DNA from: SYFT01 sp964471115
GTDB lineage: Bacteria; Acidobacteriota; Vicinamibacteria; Vicinamibacterales; SCN-69-37
Direction: 5' to 3'
Length of the DNA stretch: 64,000 nt
Assembly: GCA_964471115.1 (NCBI GenBank)
Contig: CAYYFE010000012.1
Location: 31,257 to 95,256 of the forward strand
In this document: piece after piece, positions 41,972-50,456 of the stretch
Layout of the letters: each line of letters opens with the position of its first letter
How positions within the stretch are numbered: the first letter of the stretch is position 1
Notes under the pieces: model-generated
The model's database searches: none
What the model was told of the DNA's origin: nothing
What the model saw: only the letters and a program-made list of their open reading frames with translations
Position numbers and translations under genes: made by a program

Positions 41972-42375
41972 TCCCAGGCGGGAATCCCTTTCGCGTTGCG
42001 GACCTCGAGCACACGTGTGCCGACCTTGATGGTTCGCGGCATCACCGCAGGATTGCCGTTGAAGCGCGCGCCGGTCAGCCCCACCACCTCCACGCGCGCG
42101 CCGGCCTCGATGCGAAAGTTCTGGCGGCCGAACCATTCTGCCGGTCCGAGAAACACGCCGGTCGGCGTCTTGTCCACGGTCATCATCAGAATGGATTGAG
42201 GCGCGCCACTGGGCGGCGTGAACGTTTCCACCTCCGTCGCGATGCCGGTCACCGTGGTCTCCGCCGCCAGATCGTAGGGAGGCGGACCACCCTGCCGGCG
42301 CTCCTGCGCCATCACCTCCATCACCATCGCCATCGCCATCGTCACCACTGCCACGGTCATCAGTCGTCTTGTCAT
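41935..42375 (-). CDS. Hypothetical secreted protein with OB-like beta segment
   Basis: The protein has 146 residues. The signal peptide is Met-rich (MTRRLMTVAVVTMAMAMV) and ends near VMAQERR. The mature part alternates short beta strands (TVTGIATEVETFTPPSG, ILMMTVDKTPTGVFLGP, ARVEVVGLTGARF, KVGTRVLEVRNAKGIPAW), suggesting a small beta barrel. This type often sits beside ADOP and c-type proteins in Acidobacteriota, but I do not recognise a function. AAGGAG precedes ATG 42375. It lies 12 bases after the ADOP stop, so it is likely co-transcribed and under the same operators. Confidence 0.7.
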   Translation of the reverse strand: MTRRLMTVAVVTMAMAMVMEVMAQERRQGGPPPYDLAAETTVTGIATEVETFTPPSGAPQSILMMTVDKTPTGVFLGPAEWFGRQNFRIEAGARVEVVGLTGARFNGNPAVMPRTIKVGTRVLEVRNAKGIPAWDQRIGAVGPGVR

Positions 42376-42387
42376 GTGTGCTCCTTG

Positions 42388-44799
42388 TCAGTCCTCGCGA
42401 AGCGCCGCCAGCGGCGCGGCTGCGGCGGCGCGCCGCGCGGGTATCCAGGCCGCCACGGCGGCCGTGGCGACCAACACGATCAGCACCAGGGTCAGGGACC
42501 ACGGGTCCCCCGGCGTCACCTCATGCAGTTGTCCGGCCAGCGAGCGGCTGAACGCCAATGACAAGCCGGCGCCGGCGGCCGTGCCGGCAACGACGATGGC
42601 GACGGTGTCGCGCACGACACCGCGGACGGCCTGCAGACGTGTGGCGCCAAGCGCCAGGCGGATGGCGACTTCGCGGGTGCGTTGACGGGTCGTGTACGCG
42701 ATCACGCCGTACACGCCGAGCGCGGCCATCACGAACGCCACGACGGCGAACAGGCCGACCACCGACGCGATGAATCGCGGACGGGCGACCAGGCGGCTGA
42801 CCTCGGCATCAAGCGTCCGGACGTTGAAGAGCGGCATGTCGGCGTCGAGATCGCGGACGATGCGCCGGAGTTCGTCCGCCATCCGATCCGCCTGCCGGCC
42901 GTGCACGACCAGCGTCACCGTGGCGAACTGGCGGAAGACCTCCGGTCGCTGGCGCAACGGCAGATACACGCCCGGGTCGTACTGCGGCAGTCCGGCGACC
43001 GAGGGCCGGACATCGCCCACCACGCCGATCACGCGAACGTTGCCGGATTCCGAATACAACGTGCGGCCGACCGCCCGCTGGCCGGGGAAATGAACGCGGG
43101 CGAACGCGTCTGAAATGACGATGACCGGCTCGGACGACACCAGGTCCTCTGGGGACACGTCGCGGCCGTCGAGCAGGGTGAGGCCCAGCGCCGACGCGCC
43201 CCCATCACTGACCATGCGCACTTCAGCGAGCGGGCGGGACCAGGGGTCGGCAAACGGATCAATGCCCACCGGGTCGTACGAAAATCGCCCGGTGGGTTGC
43301 CGGTTGGGCATCGCGGTGGTGACTGCCGCCGCGTCGACACCCGGTCTGGCGTGTACCGCGTTCAGCACGCGATCGACGAACGCCAGGCGAGCCTCAGGCG
43401 TGGGGTACCGCGACGCCGGCATCGTGAACTGCGCGGCCATGCGGTCCCGCGCGTCGAATCCCGGATCGATGAGCACCTGGCTGACGAATGACCGCAGCAG
43501 AAGCACCGCGCCGACCAGCAGGACCATGGCGAGCGCGAGTTCGGCCGCGGCCAGGACATTCAGGCCGGCGCGAGGGGCACGAAGAGACATCAGGCGTGAC
43601 TCGGGTCCTCCGCCCAGTGTGCGCAGGGCATCACCGGCGACCACCCGCCCCGAGGACAACACGCCGAACACGATGCCGGCCACGAGGACCAGCGCGGCGG
43701 CAAAGCCGAAGACGGATGTATCGAATGACGTTTCGTGCAGCCGAGGAACCTCGGGGGGAGCCAGCCCGACCAGCACGGACGTGACGATCGCGGCCAGGAG
43801 CAGGCCTGCCACGCCTCCCACGACCGACAACACAGCGCCTTCCACCGAGACCTGACGGATCAGCCGGCCGCGCGCAGCGCCAAGCGCCAGCCGAACGGCA
43901 AACTCGCGCTGCCGCGCGGCGCCCCGCGTGAGCAACAACAGCGCGATGTTCACCGTCGCCACGACCGAGACCAGCGACACCGCGCCCATGAGCAGCCACA
44001 ACGTCCGGCGAATCGGTCCAACGAGTTGTTCCTGCATGGTCCGCACGACCAGCCGCGAGTTGACCCCACTCGACTCGTCACCGAGCAACCGTTGGCCTTC
44101 AGCCGCCACGGCCGATGGTGGAATTCCCCGCGCGATGCGGCCGATGGCCGGCAGCAGCATGCCGCGGCTGCCACCGGCGGCCAGCGGAACCGGCACCCAG
44201 AAATCCGTCTCAGGCGTTGGAAACTGGAACCGCTCGGGCATGACCCCGGTGACGCGATGGGGACTGCCATCGAGGGTGACCGTGGTGTTCACGACCGCCG
44301 GGTCGGCGTTGAAGTACCGCCGCCACGCGCCGTGGCTGAGCACCACCTGGCGTACGTCGGTATCCCCGGCGTCGAACACCCGCCCGGCCGCCGGTGCGCT
44401 GCCGAGCAACGCGAACAGGTTGGGCGTGGCCGACAGACCCGTCAGGCGCACGGGCCCCTCCGGGGTGGTCAACGTCCGGGCCGTCTCGTTGAAGATCGCG
44501 ATGCCCTCGAGAGTGGCGGTACCCGCGGCCCAGGCCTGGGCCATGGACACGTCCAGGGCGTCAAACGCCGCCGGTCCGCGAGGCGAGACAGATTCGAGGC
44601 GGAAGCGCACCAGCCGATCGGGTTCGGCGTACGGCAGCGGCCGGAGCAGCACGGCGTGGACAATCGCAAAGATCGCCGTCGGCGCGCCCAGGCCGAGCGC
44701 AAGCGTCACCAGCGCCGCGGCGGCAAAGCCCGGCTGGCGCGCGATCTGCCGCAGCGCCAGCCGCGTATCCGCCAGAAGATCCCGACTCCACTGTCCCAC
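42388..44799 (-). CDS. ADOP-family ABC permease (803 residues) with BlaI-type operators
   Basis: The short form starts at GTG 44799: GQWSRDLLADTRLALRQIA leads into the first helix (AAAALVTLALGLGAPTAIFA). The first FtsX block is TVNIALLLLTRGAARQREF, and the second half ends AAPLAALRED. Its upstream region has a perfect TTGACA and two palindromes, one matching the blaI operator. This makes it the likely regulated target of the BlaI/M56 pair 3.8 kb away. No ATPase partner is adjacent. The upstream gene on the same strand encodes a separate exporter. Confidence 0.88.
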   Translation of the reverse strand: MGQWSRDLLADTRLALRQIARQPGFAAAALVTLALGLGAPTAIFAIVHAVLLRPLPYAEPDRLVRFRLESVSPRGPAAFDALDVSMAQAWAAGTATLEGIAIFNETARTLTTPEGPVRLTGLSATPNLFALLGSAPAAGRVFDAGDTDVRQVVLSHGAWRRYFNADPAVVNTTVTLDGSPHRVTGVMPERFQFPTPETDFWVPVPLAAGGSRGMLLPAIGRIARGIPPSAVAAEGQRLLGDESSGVNSRLVVRTMQEQLVGPIRRTLWLLMGAVSLVSVVATVNIALLLLTRGAARQREFAVRLALGAARGRLIRQVSVEGAVLSVVGGVAGLLLAAIVTSVLVGLAPPEVPRLHETSFDTSVFGFAAALVLVAGIVFGVLSSGRVVAGDALRTLGGGPESRLMSLRAPRAGLNVLAAAELALAMVLLVGAVLLLRSFVSQVLIDPGFDARDRMAAQFTMPASRYPTPEARLAFVDRVLNAVHARPGVDAAAVTTAMPNRQPTGRFSYDPVGIDPFADPWSRPLAEVRMVSDGGASALGLTLLDGRDVSPEDLVSSEPVIVISDAFARVHFPGQRAVGRTLYSESGNVRVIGVVGDVRPSVAGLPQYDPGVYLPLRQRPEVFRQFATVTLVVHGRQADRMADELRRIVRDLDADMPLFNVRTLDAEVSRLVARPRFIASVVGLFAVVAFVMAALGVYGVIAYTTRQRTREVAIRLALGATRLQAVRGVVRDTVAIVVAGTAAGAGLSLAFSRSLAGQLHEVTPGDPWSLTLVLIVLVATAAVAAWIPARRAAAAAPLAALRED

Positions 44800-44807
44800 G
44801 CGATCAT

Positions 44808-44827
44808 CTGACGATATTTTTCGTCAG
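44808..44827. promoter_or_regulatory. Operator-like inverted repeat A
   Basis: CTGACGA-N6-TCGTCAG is perfect. Its inner 14 bp (ACGA-N6-TCGT, 44811-44824) match the outer bases of the blaI palindrome. The centre is 22 bp (about two helical turns) from site B. Confidence 0.55.
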
Positions 44828-44832
44828 TAGTC

Positions 44833-44846
44833 ACGAAATATTTCGT
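44833..44846. promoter_or_regulatory. BlaI-type operator palindrome B
   Basis: ACGAAATATTTCGT is a perfect palindrome that differs from the blaI-promoter palindrome only at the two symmetrical inner positions (consensus ACGAARTAYTTCGT). It covers the region where the -10 should lie, behind TTGACA at 44855-44860 on the minus strand. Confidence 0.65.
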
Positions 44847-44854
44847 TAAGTAAT

Positions 44855-44860
44855 TGTCAA
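44855..44860 (-). promoter_or_regulatory. -35 box TTGACA of the 803-residue ADOP gene
   Basis: A perfect TTGACA on the minus strand (44860-44855) upstream of both operators. The -10 with normal spacing is poor (TTCGTG), so the promoter may need help or be weak. A short inverted repeat (GACCCG/CGGGTC, 44861-44874) behind the exporter gene may be its terminator. Confidence 0.4.
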
Positions 44861-44877
44861 GACCCGTCCGGGTCCGG

Positions 44878-46767
44878 TCAGAGTAACAGGCCGTCGGCGT
44901 CCGCGGCCGAGGCCTGCTGCCGGCGGACCATCGCCGCGTACTCGCCGCCGGCCGCCATCAGCGCGTCGTGGGTGCCGCGCTCGACGATGCGGCCGTCGGC
45001 CATGAGGAGGATGAGATCCGCGCGCCTGACCGTCGACAGGCGGTGCGCAATCATGAAGGTGGTGCGGCCGGCGAGCAGGTCCGCCATCGAGGCCTGGATG
45101 AGCTGCTCGCTCTCGGTATCGAGGTTGCTCGTGGCCTCATCGAGGATCAGAATCTGCGGACGGGCGAGAATCGCCCGCGCGATGGCCAGCCGCTGCTGCT
45201 GGCCGCCTGACAGCTTGACGCCCCGCTCCCCGACGAACGTGTCGTACCCTTGCGGCAGGCGTTCGATGAACTCATGGGCGTTCGCCCGTCGCGCGGCATC
45301 CTGCACCTCGGCATCAGACGCATCATGGCGGCCGTACGCGATGTTGTCGCGCACCGAACCGTCAAACAGGAACACGTCCTGCTGCACGAGCGCGAGCAGC
45401 GATCGGTACGACCGGAGCCGGTAGTCGCGGATGTCCACGCCGTTCACGAGGATGCGCCCGCTGGTCGGGTCGTGGAACCGCGCCACCAGATCGGTCACCG
45501 TCGTCTTGCCCGCGCCCGACCGGCCGACCAAGGCCACCACCGATCCGCCGGGGACGACCACACTGACGTCGCGCACGACGGGCATGCCCGGCCGGTACTC
45601 GAACGACACGGCCTCGAGCTCGATCCGATCCACGGCTGCCGGCGCCTCGCGCGCATCGGGCCGATCGGGCTTGTCGGCGGGGACCGACAGCAGATCGAAC
45701 ACCCGCTCCATCGCGGCCAGCGACCGCTGCAACTCGGAGAAGGAGTTCACGATGCTCCAGACCGGGTTGAGCAACATGTAGGAGTACATCTGGAACGCCA
45801 TGATGTCGCCGATGGAGGCGCGCCCGTCGAGGTAGAGCACGCCGCCGAACCAGACGATCACCACGCTGACGCCAGACACCAGCAGGCCCCATGACGTCCA
45901 CAGCACCATCTCGCGTCGATGCGCGAACAACTCCTTGCGCACCACCGTGTGGCGTCCCAGCAGGAACAGCAGGAGCTCGCGGGTTTCGCGGCCGAAAGCC
46001 CGCACGACGCGGATGCCCGAAAACGTCTCGCCGACGCGTCCGTCGATGGCTTCCGCGTCCTTCCGCACCACCCGGTAGATCGGCCGTACGCGGCGGGAAA
46101 ACACGAAGCTCACCACCATCGCGCCCGGGATGATGGCCATCGCGGTCAGCGCCAGCTGCCAGTTGAGCGAGAACAGAATGCTGATGCCGATGAGCAGCCG
46201 CACCACCGACAGCGCCGGCGAGATGACCGCCGACTGCAGCAGGCCGGTCGTCGTATCCACGTCGCCGGTGATGCGCGAGAGGATGCCGCCGGTTTTCATG
46301 TCCCACAGGCGCGGCAGCGGCAGGTGCAGGAGGCGATCGAACAACGCGCGCCGCAACGACAACGTCAGGCGCATGTTCAGCAGACGCTGACGATAGTCCT
46401 TCAGCACGTTGATCGCCGAGCCGACGACGATCAGCGCCAGAAAGCCGCCGCCCACCAGGTGCAGCCGGCTGATCTTGTCCGCGCCGGCCAGATCACCGTT
46501 GAGCAGGATGTCGTCGACGATGAACCGCATGAACAGCGGCTCGGCCATTTCAAGACCGGCGTGGCACAGGGCGAGCGCGAAGACCGCGAGGACCGCGCCG
46601 CCGTGCGGCCGAATCCAGCGGCGGTAGTCGCGAAGGTAGCGTTTGCGGTTGGAGGGCGCTGCGGCAACGGTCGCGTCCTCGGCGTCGAGTGTCCGGGTCC
46701 GGTACTGGGCGGTGAAGTCTCGATACCGGTGGCGGGACGGGCGGCGGGGATCGTCGGGGCGGCTCAT
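44878..46767 (-). CDS. ABC exporter, MsbA/LmrA-like fused transmembrane-ATPase
   Basis: The protein has 629 residues. A cytosolic N-terminal part of about 65 residues is followed by six membrane helices. The nucleotide-binding domain is complete: Walker A GRSGAGKTT, Q-loop LVQQDVFLFDG, signature LSGGQQQRLAIAR, Walker B ILILDEATSNLD, and H-loop AHRLST. It is a half-transporter that should homodimerise and export a lipid, peptide or drug. It starts at ATG 46767, with a -10-like TATCAT (46793-46788) upstream. Its position next to an ADOP gene has no clear functional link. Confidence 0.9.
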   Translation of the reverse strand: MSRPDDPRRPSRHRYRDFTAQYRTRTLDAEDATVAAAPSNRKRYLRDYRRWIRPHGGAVLAVFALALCHAGLEMAEPLFMRFIVDDILLNGDLAGADKISRLHLVGGGFLALIVVGSAINVLKDYRQRLLNMRLTLSLRRALFDRLLHLPLPRLWDMKTGGILSRITGDVDTTTGLLQSAVISPALSVVRLLIGISILFSLNWQLALTAMAIIPGAMVVSFVFSRRVRPIYRVVRKDAEAIDGRVGETFSGIRVVRAFGRETRELLLFLLGRHTVVRKELFAHRREMVLWTSWGLLVSGVSVVIVWFGGVLYLDGRASIGDIMAFQMYSYMLLNPVWSIVNSFSELQRSLAAMERVFDLLSVPADKPDRPDAREAPAAVDRIELEAVSFEYRPGMPVVRDVSVVVPGGSVVALVGRSGAGKTTVTDLVARFHDPTSGRILVNGVDIRDYRLRSYRSLLALVQQDVFLFDGSVRDNIAYGRHDASDAEVQDAARRANAHEFIERLPQGYDTFVGERGVKLSGGQQQRLAIARAILARPQILILDEATSNLDTESEQLIQASMADLLAGRTTFMIAHRLSTVRRADLILLMADGRIVERGTHDALMAAGGEYAAMVRRQQASAADADGLLL

Positions 46768-46787
46768 CGGTGTGACCGGGAGGTCGA

Positions 46788-46793
46788 ATGATA
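46788..46793 (-). promoter_or_regulatory. -10 box of the ABC exporter gene
   Basis: TATCAT on the minus strand (46793-46788); predicted leader of about 14 bases. A -35 match was not found. Confidence 0.35.
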
Positions 46794-46884
46794 CGCGCAA
46801 CGCCGCCGGAGGTGCCCCGGGCCCTCCCGGCGTGGCCGGATGCGAGCAATGGCGCGGCGCCTCAACGTGCGGCGTGTTTGGTGT

Positions 46885-46913
46885 TTGCTCTCCTGTGTGG
46901 ACGGGAGTATGCT
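46885..46913 (+). promoter_or_regulatory. Sigma-70-type promoter of the Oar-like receptor gene
   Basis: TTGCTC (46885-46890), 17-base spacer, TATGCT (46908-46913). This gives a leader of about 60 bases to the ATG at 46982, one of the few long leaders in the window. Confidence 0.5.
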
Positions 46914-46981
46914 CGCGGCCAGCAGCACGGCGGCCCCTCTCCCCACGACCACGTGTTTGCGTTCCGCGGTGGTGACACCGC

Positions 46982-49900
46982 ATGAGGAGCGTCATGGTGC
47001 GACAACTGATCGGCCTCGCGCTGGTAGTGTGCGCGTTGGGAGCGGTACCCGCGTCTGCCCAGGTCCAGACCGGCAGCATCTTCGTACGAGTCAATGACGA
47101 TCAGAAAGCCGCGGTCCCCGGGGCGACGGTGACGGTGAGCGGCGCCGTGCTGCCGCGGCCCATCGAATCGGTGACCGACGCGTCCGGGGTGGCGCGATTC
47201 ACGGCCCTGACGGTGGGCACCTATGTGGTGCGGGTCACGTTGACCGGCTTTCAGACAGTCAACCGCGAGGGCGTCGTCGTGTTGCAGAACCAGACGGCGT
47301 CGATTGAGGTCGCGCTGCGGGTCGGCAACCTCACCGATGAGGTCACCGTGCGTGGCGAAGCGCCCGTCGTCGACACCAAGAGCGCGACGGTGGCCACCAA
47401 CCTTGATGCCGTGTTGCTGGACACGACACCCGGCGGCAAGGACATCTGGAGCATCCTCGAATACAAGATCCCGGGGCTGGTGTTCGACACCCCCGACGTC
47501 GGCGGCAACCAGGCCGGGCTGCAGCGCGCGTTCACCTCGCGCGGCACGCCGAACTCGCAGAACGTCCAGCTGGTCAACGGCGTGAACGTCGGCGACCCGG
47601 CCGCGATCGGCTTCTCGATGAACTACTACGAACCCGCCACCTTCGAGAACGTGCAGGTGGTCACCGGCGCGCAGGACATCTCGATGGGCACCTCGGGCAC
47701 GCTCATCAACATGGTCACGCGGTCTGGGACGAACCGCTTCGGCGGCCAGGCCGCGGGCAGCTACCAGGGTGAAGGCACGCAGTGGGACAACGTCGACGAG
47801 ACGCTCAAGCGGTTCGGCATCCGGCCGAAGGGCCAGGCGGTCGATTACATCTCCAACGCCAATCTGCAGGCGGGCGGTCCCCTCGTGCGGAACCGCCTCT
47901 TCTATTTCGCCAACGTCAACAACCAGCAGACCCACGTCAACGTGCTGGGGTTCCCCGCGCAGTCGCCGCCGCAGGTGCCGCAGACCCTCTCGGGCAACGA
48001 GCGGGATTCCACCACGATCAACAGCGTGTCGGGCAAGCTGAACTACTCGCTGGGCAGCAATCACCGGTTCGAGACGTACGGCAACTACCAGTGGTACGAC
48101 AAACCGAACCGGGGCGCCGGCCCTGGCGTGACGCTGGATTCCAACACCAAGGAAGAGGACACGTTCCTCATCTCGCAGGCGTCCTGGAGCGCCGTGTGGA
48201 CCAACACCCTGGTGTCGGACACGAAGATCGCGTACAGCAACACGCACTTCCCGCTCGACCAGAAGACCGACATGCAGACGCTGCTCGACAACTCGACCGG
48301 CGTCCGGCTGCGCAACGCCGCGGCCAGCAACCTGATGTTCCGGCGCCGGGTGCAGGTGACGTCGAACTGGAACCTGTACGTCGCCGAGGCGCTGGGCGGA
48401 CGGCACGAGTTCAAGTTCGGTCTCGATCACGGCTACACGCCCGAGGACGTCACGACGACGCGGGTCGGGAACGTCAATCTGACGTTCCGGAGCCTGCAGG
48501 GCACGGCGACGCAGCCGCCCGGTCCGGTCAACGTCACCATCTTCAATTCGCCGCTCTTCGTGAAACGCGCGGTCACGAACACGGCGATCTACGCGCAGGA
48601 CTCCTACGCGATCGGGCGCCTGAACGTAATCGCGGGCATCCGCTGGGAACGCGTCGAAGGGTACATTCCCGAGCAGACCCATCCGTCGAGCGAGTACTTC
48701 CCCTCGGGCACGACGATCAGCGGCCTGAACGTGGCCCTCAACACCGGCGGCGTGCTCACGACCTACACCGTGCGCGACACGTTCGACGAGGTGAAGAACG
48801 CGCCGCTGTGGAAGAACTGGGCGCCGCGCGTCAGCGCGACGTACGACCTGTTCGGCACCGGCAGGACGGCGCTGAAGTTCTCGGCGGGCAAGTATTACGA
48901 CCAGATCGGCACCGGCACGCCCGGGCCCAATCCCAACGGCGCCGTGAGCCAGACCTACGCGTGGAACGACCTGAACGGCGACCTGGTGTTCCAGAAGGGC
49001 AATGCCACGTGGAACGGCGCCCGGTACGTGGGCGGGGAGTTCGGCGCGGCCAACCCGACGACGACCATTCCGAATCCGAACCCGTTTGACACCAATCGCC
49101 GCCGGACATGGCGCCGCGAGTTCACCGGCGGCATCGACCACGAGTTGTTCCCGGCGTTCCGCCTGAGCGTCACCTACATCAACCGCAAGGAGTTCGACAC
49201 CTACGGCACGGTGGACGGCGACATCGATCGGTGGGATCTCGATTATTCCCCCATCACGATCACGGAGCCCGGACGCGATGGCGTGTCCGGCACCAGCGAC
49301 GACAACCCGTTGACGGTGTATACGCTCAACCCGGGCGTGACGCTGATCGCCGACGGCCAGATCAACGACAGCCGGCTGGGCAACACGTATCACGGCGTCG
49401 AGATCGTCGCCACCAAGCGGTACACCAACGGCACGACGCTGCTGGCCGGCTACACCTACTCGCGCGAGACGAACGAGGTGAACAGCCTGGCCAATCCGAA
49501 TGCGGCGCGCGTGAACGCCGACGGCGTGTCCGGCGGCCGCCGGCACAACTTCAAGCTGAGCGGCTCGGCCACCCTACCGTACGACATCCTCGTGGGCCTC
49601 AACATGGTGGCCGCGTCGGGCCTGCCCATCACGCGCACCTATCAGGTGCCGGGGTGCACCACCAGCGTGACGACCGGGTGTCTGCGACAGGGCAACACCA
49701 CCGTCAACGCGGAACCGCGCGGGTCGTTCGAACTGCCGGCGCGGTTCCAGGTCGACACACGGCTGAGCCGCATGTTCCAGTTGAATGGACGCCGAATCGA
49801 GGTGGGCCTCGACGCCTACAACCTGCTCAACTCGAACACCGTGTTCGCGGTGCGCACGGGCACGGGGCGGACGCTCATCCGGTACGCCAACGACCCCTCG

Positions 49901-50017
49901 CGTCCCCAGGAGCAGATCCCGACGTTCAACTCACCGACGGGCGCGCTCGGACCGCGGATCATCCGCGTCCAGGCGACGTTCTGGTTTGGTGTGGGGAATC
50001 GATCGGGAAACCGCTGA
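46982..50017 (+). CDS. Oar-like TonB-dependent outer membrane receptor
   Basis: The protein has 1011 residues. Its signal peptide ends near VPASAQVQ. A carboxypeptidase-regulatory-like beta domain lies at residues 30-115 (VPGATVTVSGAVLPRPIES), then the plug (VTVRGEAPVVDTKSAT, LVNGVNVGDPAAIG, INMVTRSGTNRFGG) and a 22-strand-type barrel. The receptor class is typical of Acidobacteriota and Bacteroidota and imports or displays glycans or peptides using TonB energy. ATG 46994 is an alternative start. A tight hairpin follows the stop. Confidence 0.88.
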   Translation: MRSVMVRQLIGLALVVCALGAVPASAQVQTGSIFVRVNDDQKAAVPGATVTVSGAVLPRPIESVTDASGVARFTALTVGTYVVRVTLTGFQTVNREGVVVLQNQTASIEVALRVGNLTDEVTVRGEAPVVDTKSATVATNLDAVLLDTTPGGKDIWSILEYKIPGLVFDTPDVGGNQAGLQRAFTSRGTPNSQNVQLVNGVNVGDPAAIGFSMNYYEPATFENVQVVTGAQDISMGTSGTLINMVTRSGTNRFGGQAAGSYQGEGTQWDNVDETLKRFGIRPKGQAVDYISNANLQAGGPLVRNRLFYFANVNNQQTHVNVLGFPAQSPPQVPQTLSGNERDSTTINSVSGKLNYSLGSNHRFETYGNYQWYDKPNRGAGPGVTLDSNTKEEDTFLISQASWSAVWTNTLVSDTKIAYSNTHFPLDQKTDMQTLLDNSTGVRLRNAAASNLMFRRRVQVTSNWNLYVAEALGGRHEFKFGLDHGYTPEDVTTTRVGNVNLTFRSLQGTATQPPGPVNVTIFNSPLFVKRAVTNTAIYAQDSYAIGRLNVIAGIRWERVEGYIPEQTHPSSEYFPSGTTISGLNVALNTGGVLTTYTVRDTFDEVKNAPLWKNWAPRVSATYDLFGTGRTALKFSAGKYYDQIGTGTPGPNPNGAVSQTYAWNDLNGDLVFQKGNATWNGARYVGGEFGAANPTTTIPNPNPFDTNRRRTWRREFTGGIDHELFPAFRLSVTYINRKEFDTYGTVDGDIDRWDLDYSPITITEPGRDGVSGTSDDNPLTVYTLNPGVTLIADGQINDSRLGNTYHGVEIVATKRYTNGTTLLAGYTYSRETNEVNSLANPNAARVNADGVSGGRRHNFKLSGSATLPYDILVGLNMVAASGLPITRTYQVPGCTTSVTTGCLRQGNTTVNAEPRGSFELPARFQVDTRLSRMFQLNGRRIEVGLDAYNLLNSNTVFAVRTGTGRTLIRYANDPSRPQEQIPTFNSPTGALGPRIIRVQATFWFGVGNRSGNR

Positions 50018-50033
50018 TCGGCCGTGACGTTCG

Positions 50034-50070
50034 CACGGGCCTGGCGCCGGACTCCGGCGCCGGGCCCGTG
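50034..50070. terminator. Strong hairpin between convergent genes
   Basis: Two 17-base arms (50034-50050 and 50054-50070) pair fully apart from one G-T type position, around a three-base loop ACT. It lies between the receptor stop (50017) and the convergent hypothetical gene stop (50072). No T-run follows, so the terminator role is inferred from position and stem strength. Confidence 0.6.
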
Positions 50071-50071
50071 G

Positions 50072-50413
50072 TCAGGCCTGTGCCGGCTCGCGGCGAGTCA
50101 GCGTCCGGAAGTGGACCTCGGCGAAGGCCACGCCGCCCGTCTCGTCCAGATTGATGACGAAGTCGTAGCCGTCCTGCTCGAGTTTCTCGCGCACGTGGGT
50201 GATCACACGCATGGCGAGCGGGCTCAGCTCGTCACGGGTCTTGTCCGGTTCGGCGAGCAGCGTCACCCACGCCTCGCGCTGGCCACGTGACGGCTTTTTC
50301 GCCACCTGGTAGCCATTCCGGCACTTGTGAAGGATGTAGGCCTTCAATTCGTCTTCGGGCTTGTCCTTGACCCGGTCCCAGGACTCCACCCATCGTCTCG
50401 TTCGCGGCAGCAT
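50072..50413 (-). CDS. Hypothetical protein, 113 residues
   Basis: The protein starts LPRTRRWVESWDRVKDKPED after the initiator Met and is charged and soluble. Helical segments (ELKAYILHKCRNGYQVAKK, SPLAMRVITHVREKLEQDG) are followed by beta strands (YDFVINLDETGGVAFAEVHF). The family is not recognised. Several starts are possible: TTG 50434 extends it by seven residues. It lies 43 bases downstream of the chelatase-like gene on the same strand. Confidence 0.6.
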   Translation of the reverse strand: MLPRTRRWVESWDRVKDKPEDELKAYILHKCRNGYQVAKKPSRGQREAWVTLLAEPDKTRDELSPLAMRVITHVREKLEQDGYDFVINLDETGGVAFAEVHFRTLTRREPAQA

Positions 50414-50456
50414 TGCGCCGACTATTGTCTGCAACCTGACCGGTCTTCCACAAGCA

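Noticed and set aside
46862..49546. 894-residue minus-strand open frame opposite the Oar-like receptor
   Set aside because: It has His/Arg/Val-rich low-complexity composition with no recognisable motif. The plus-strand frame has signal peptide, plug and barrel features. It is an antisense shadow typical of high-GC DNA.
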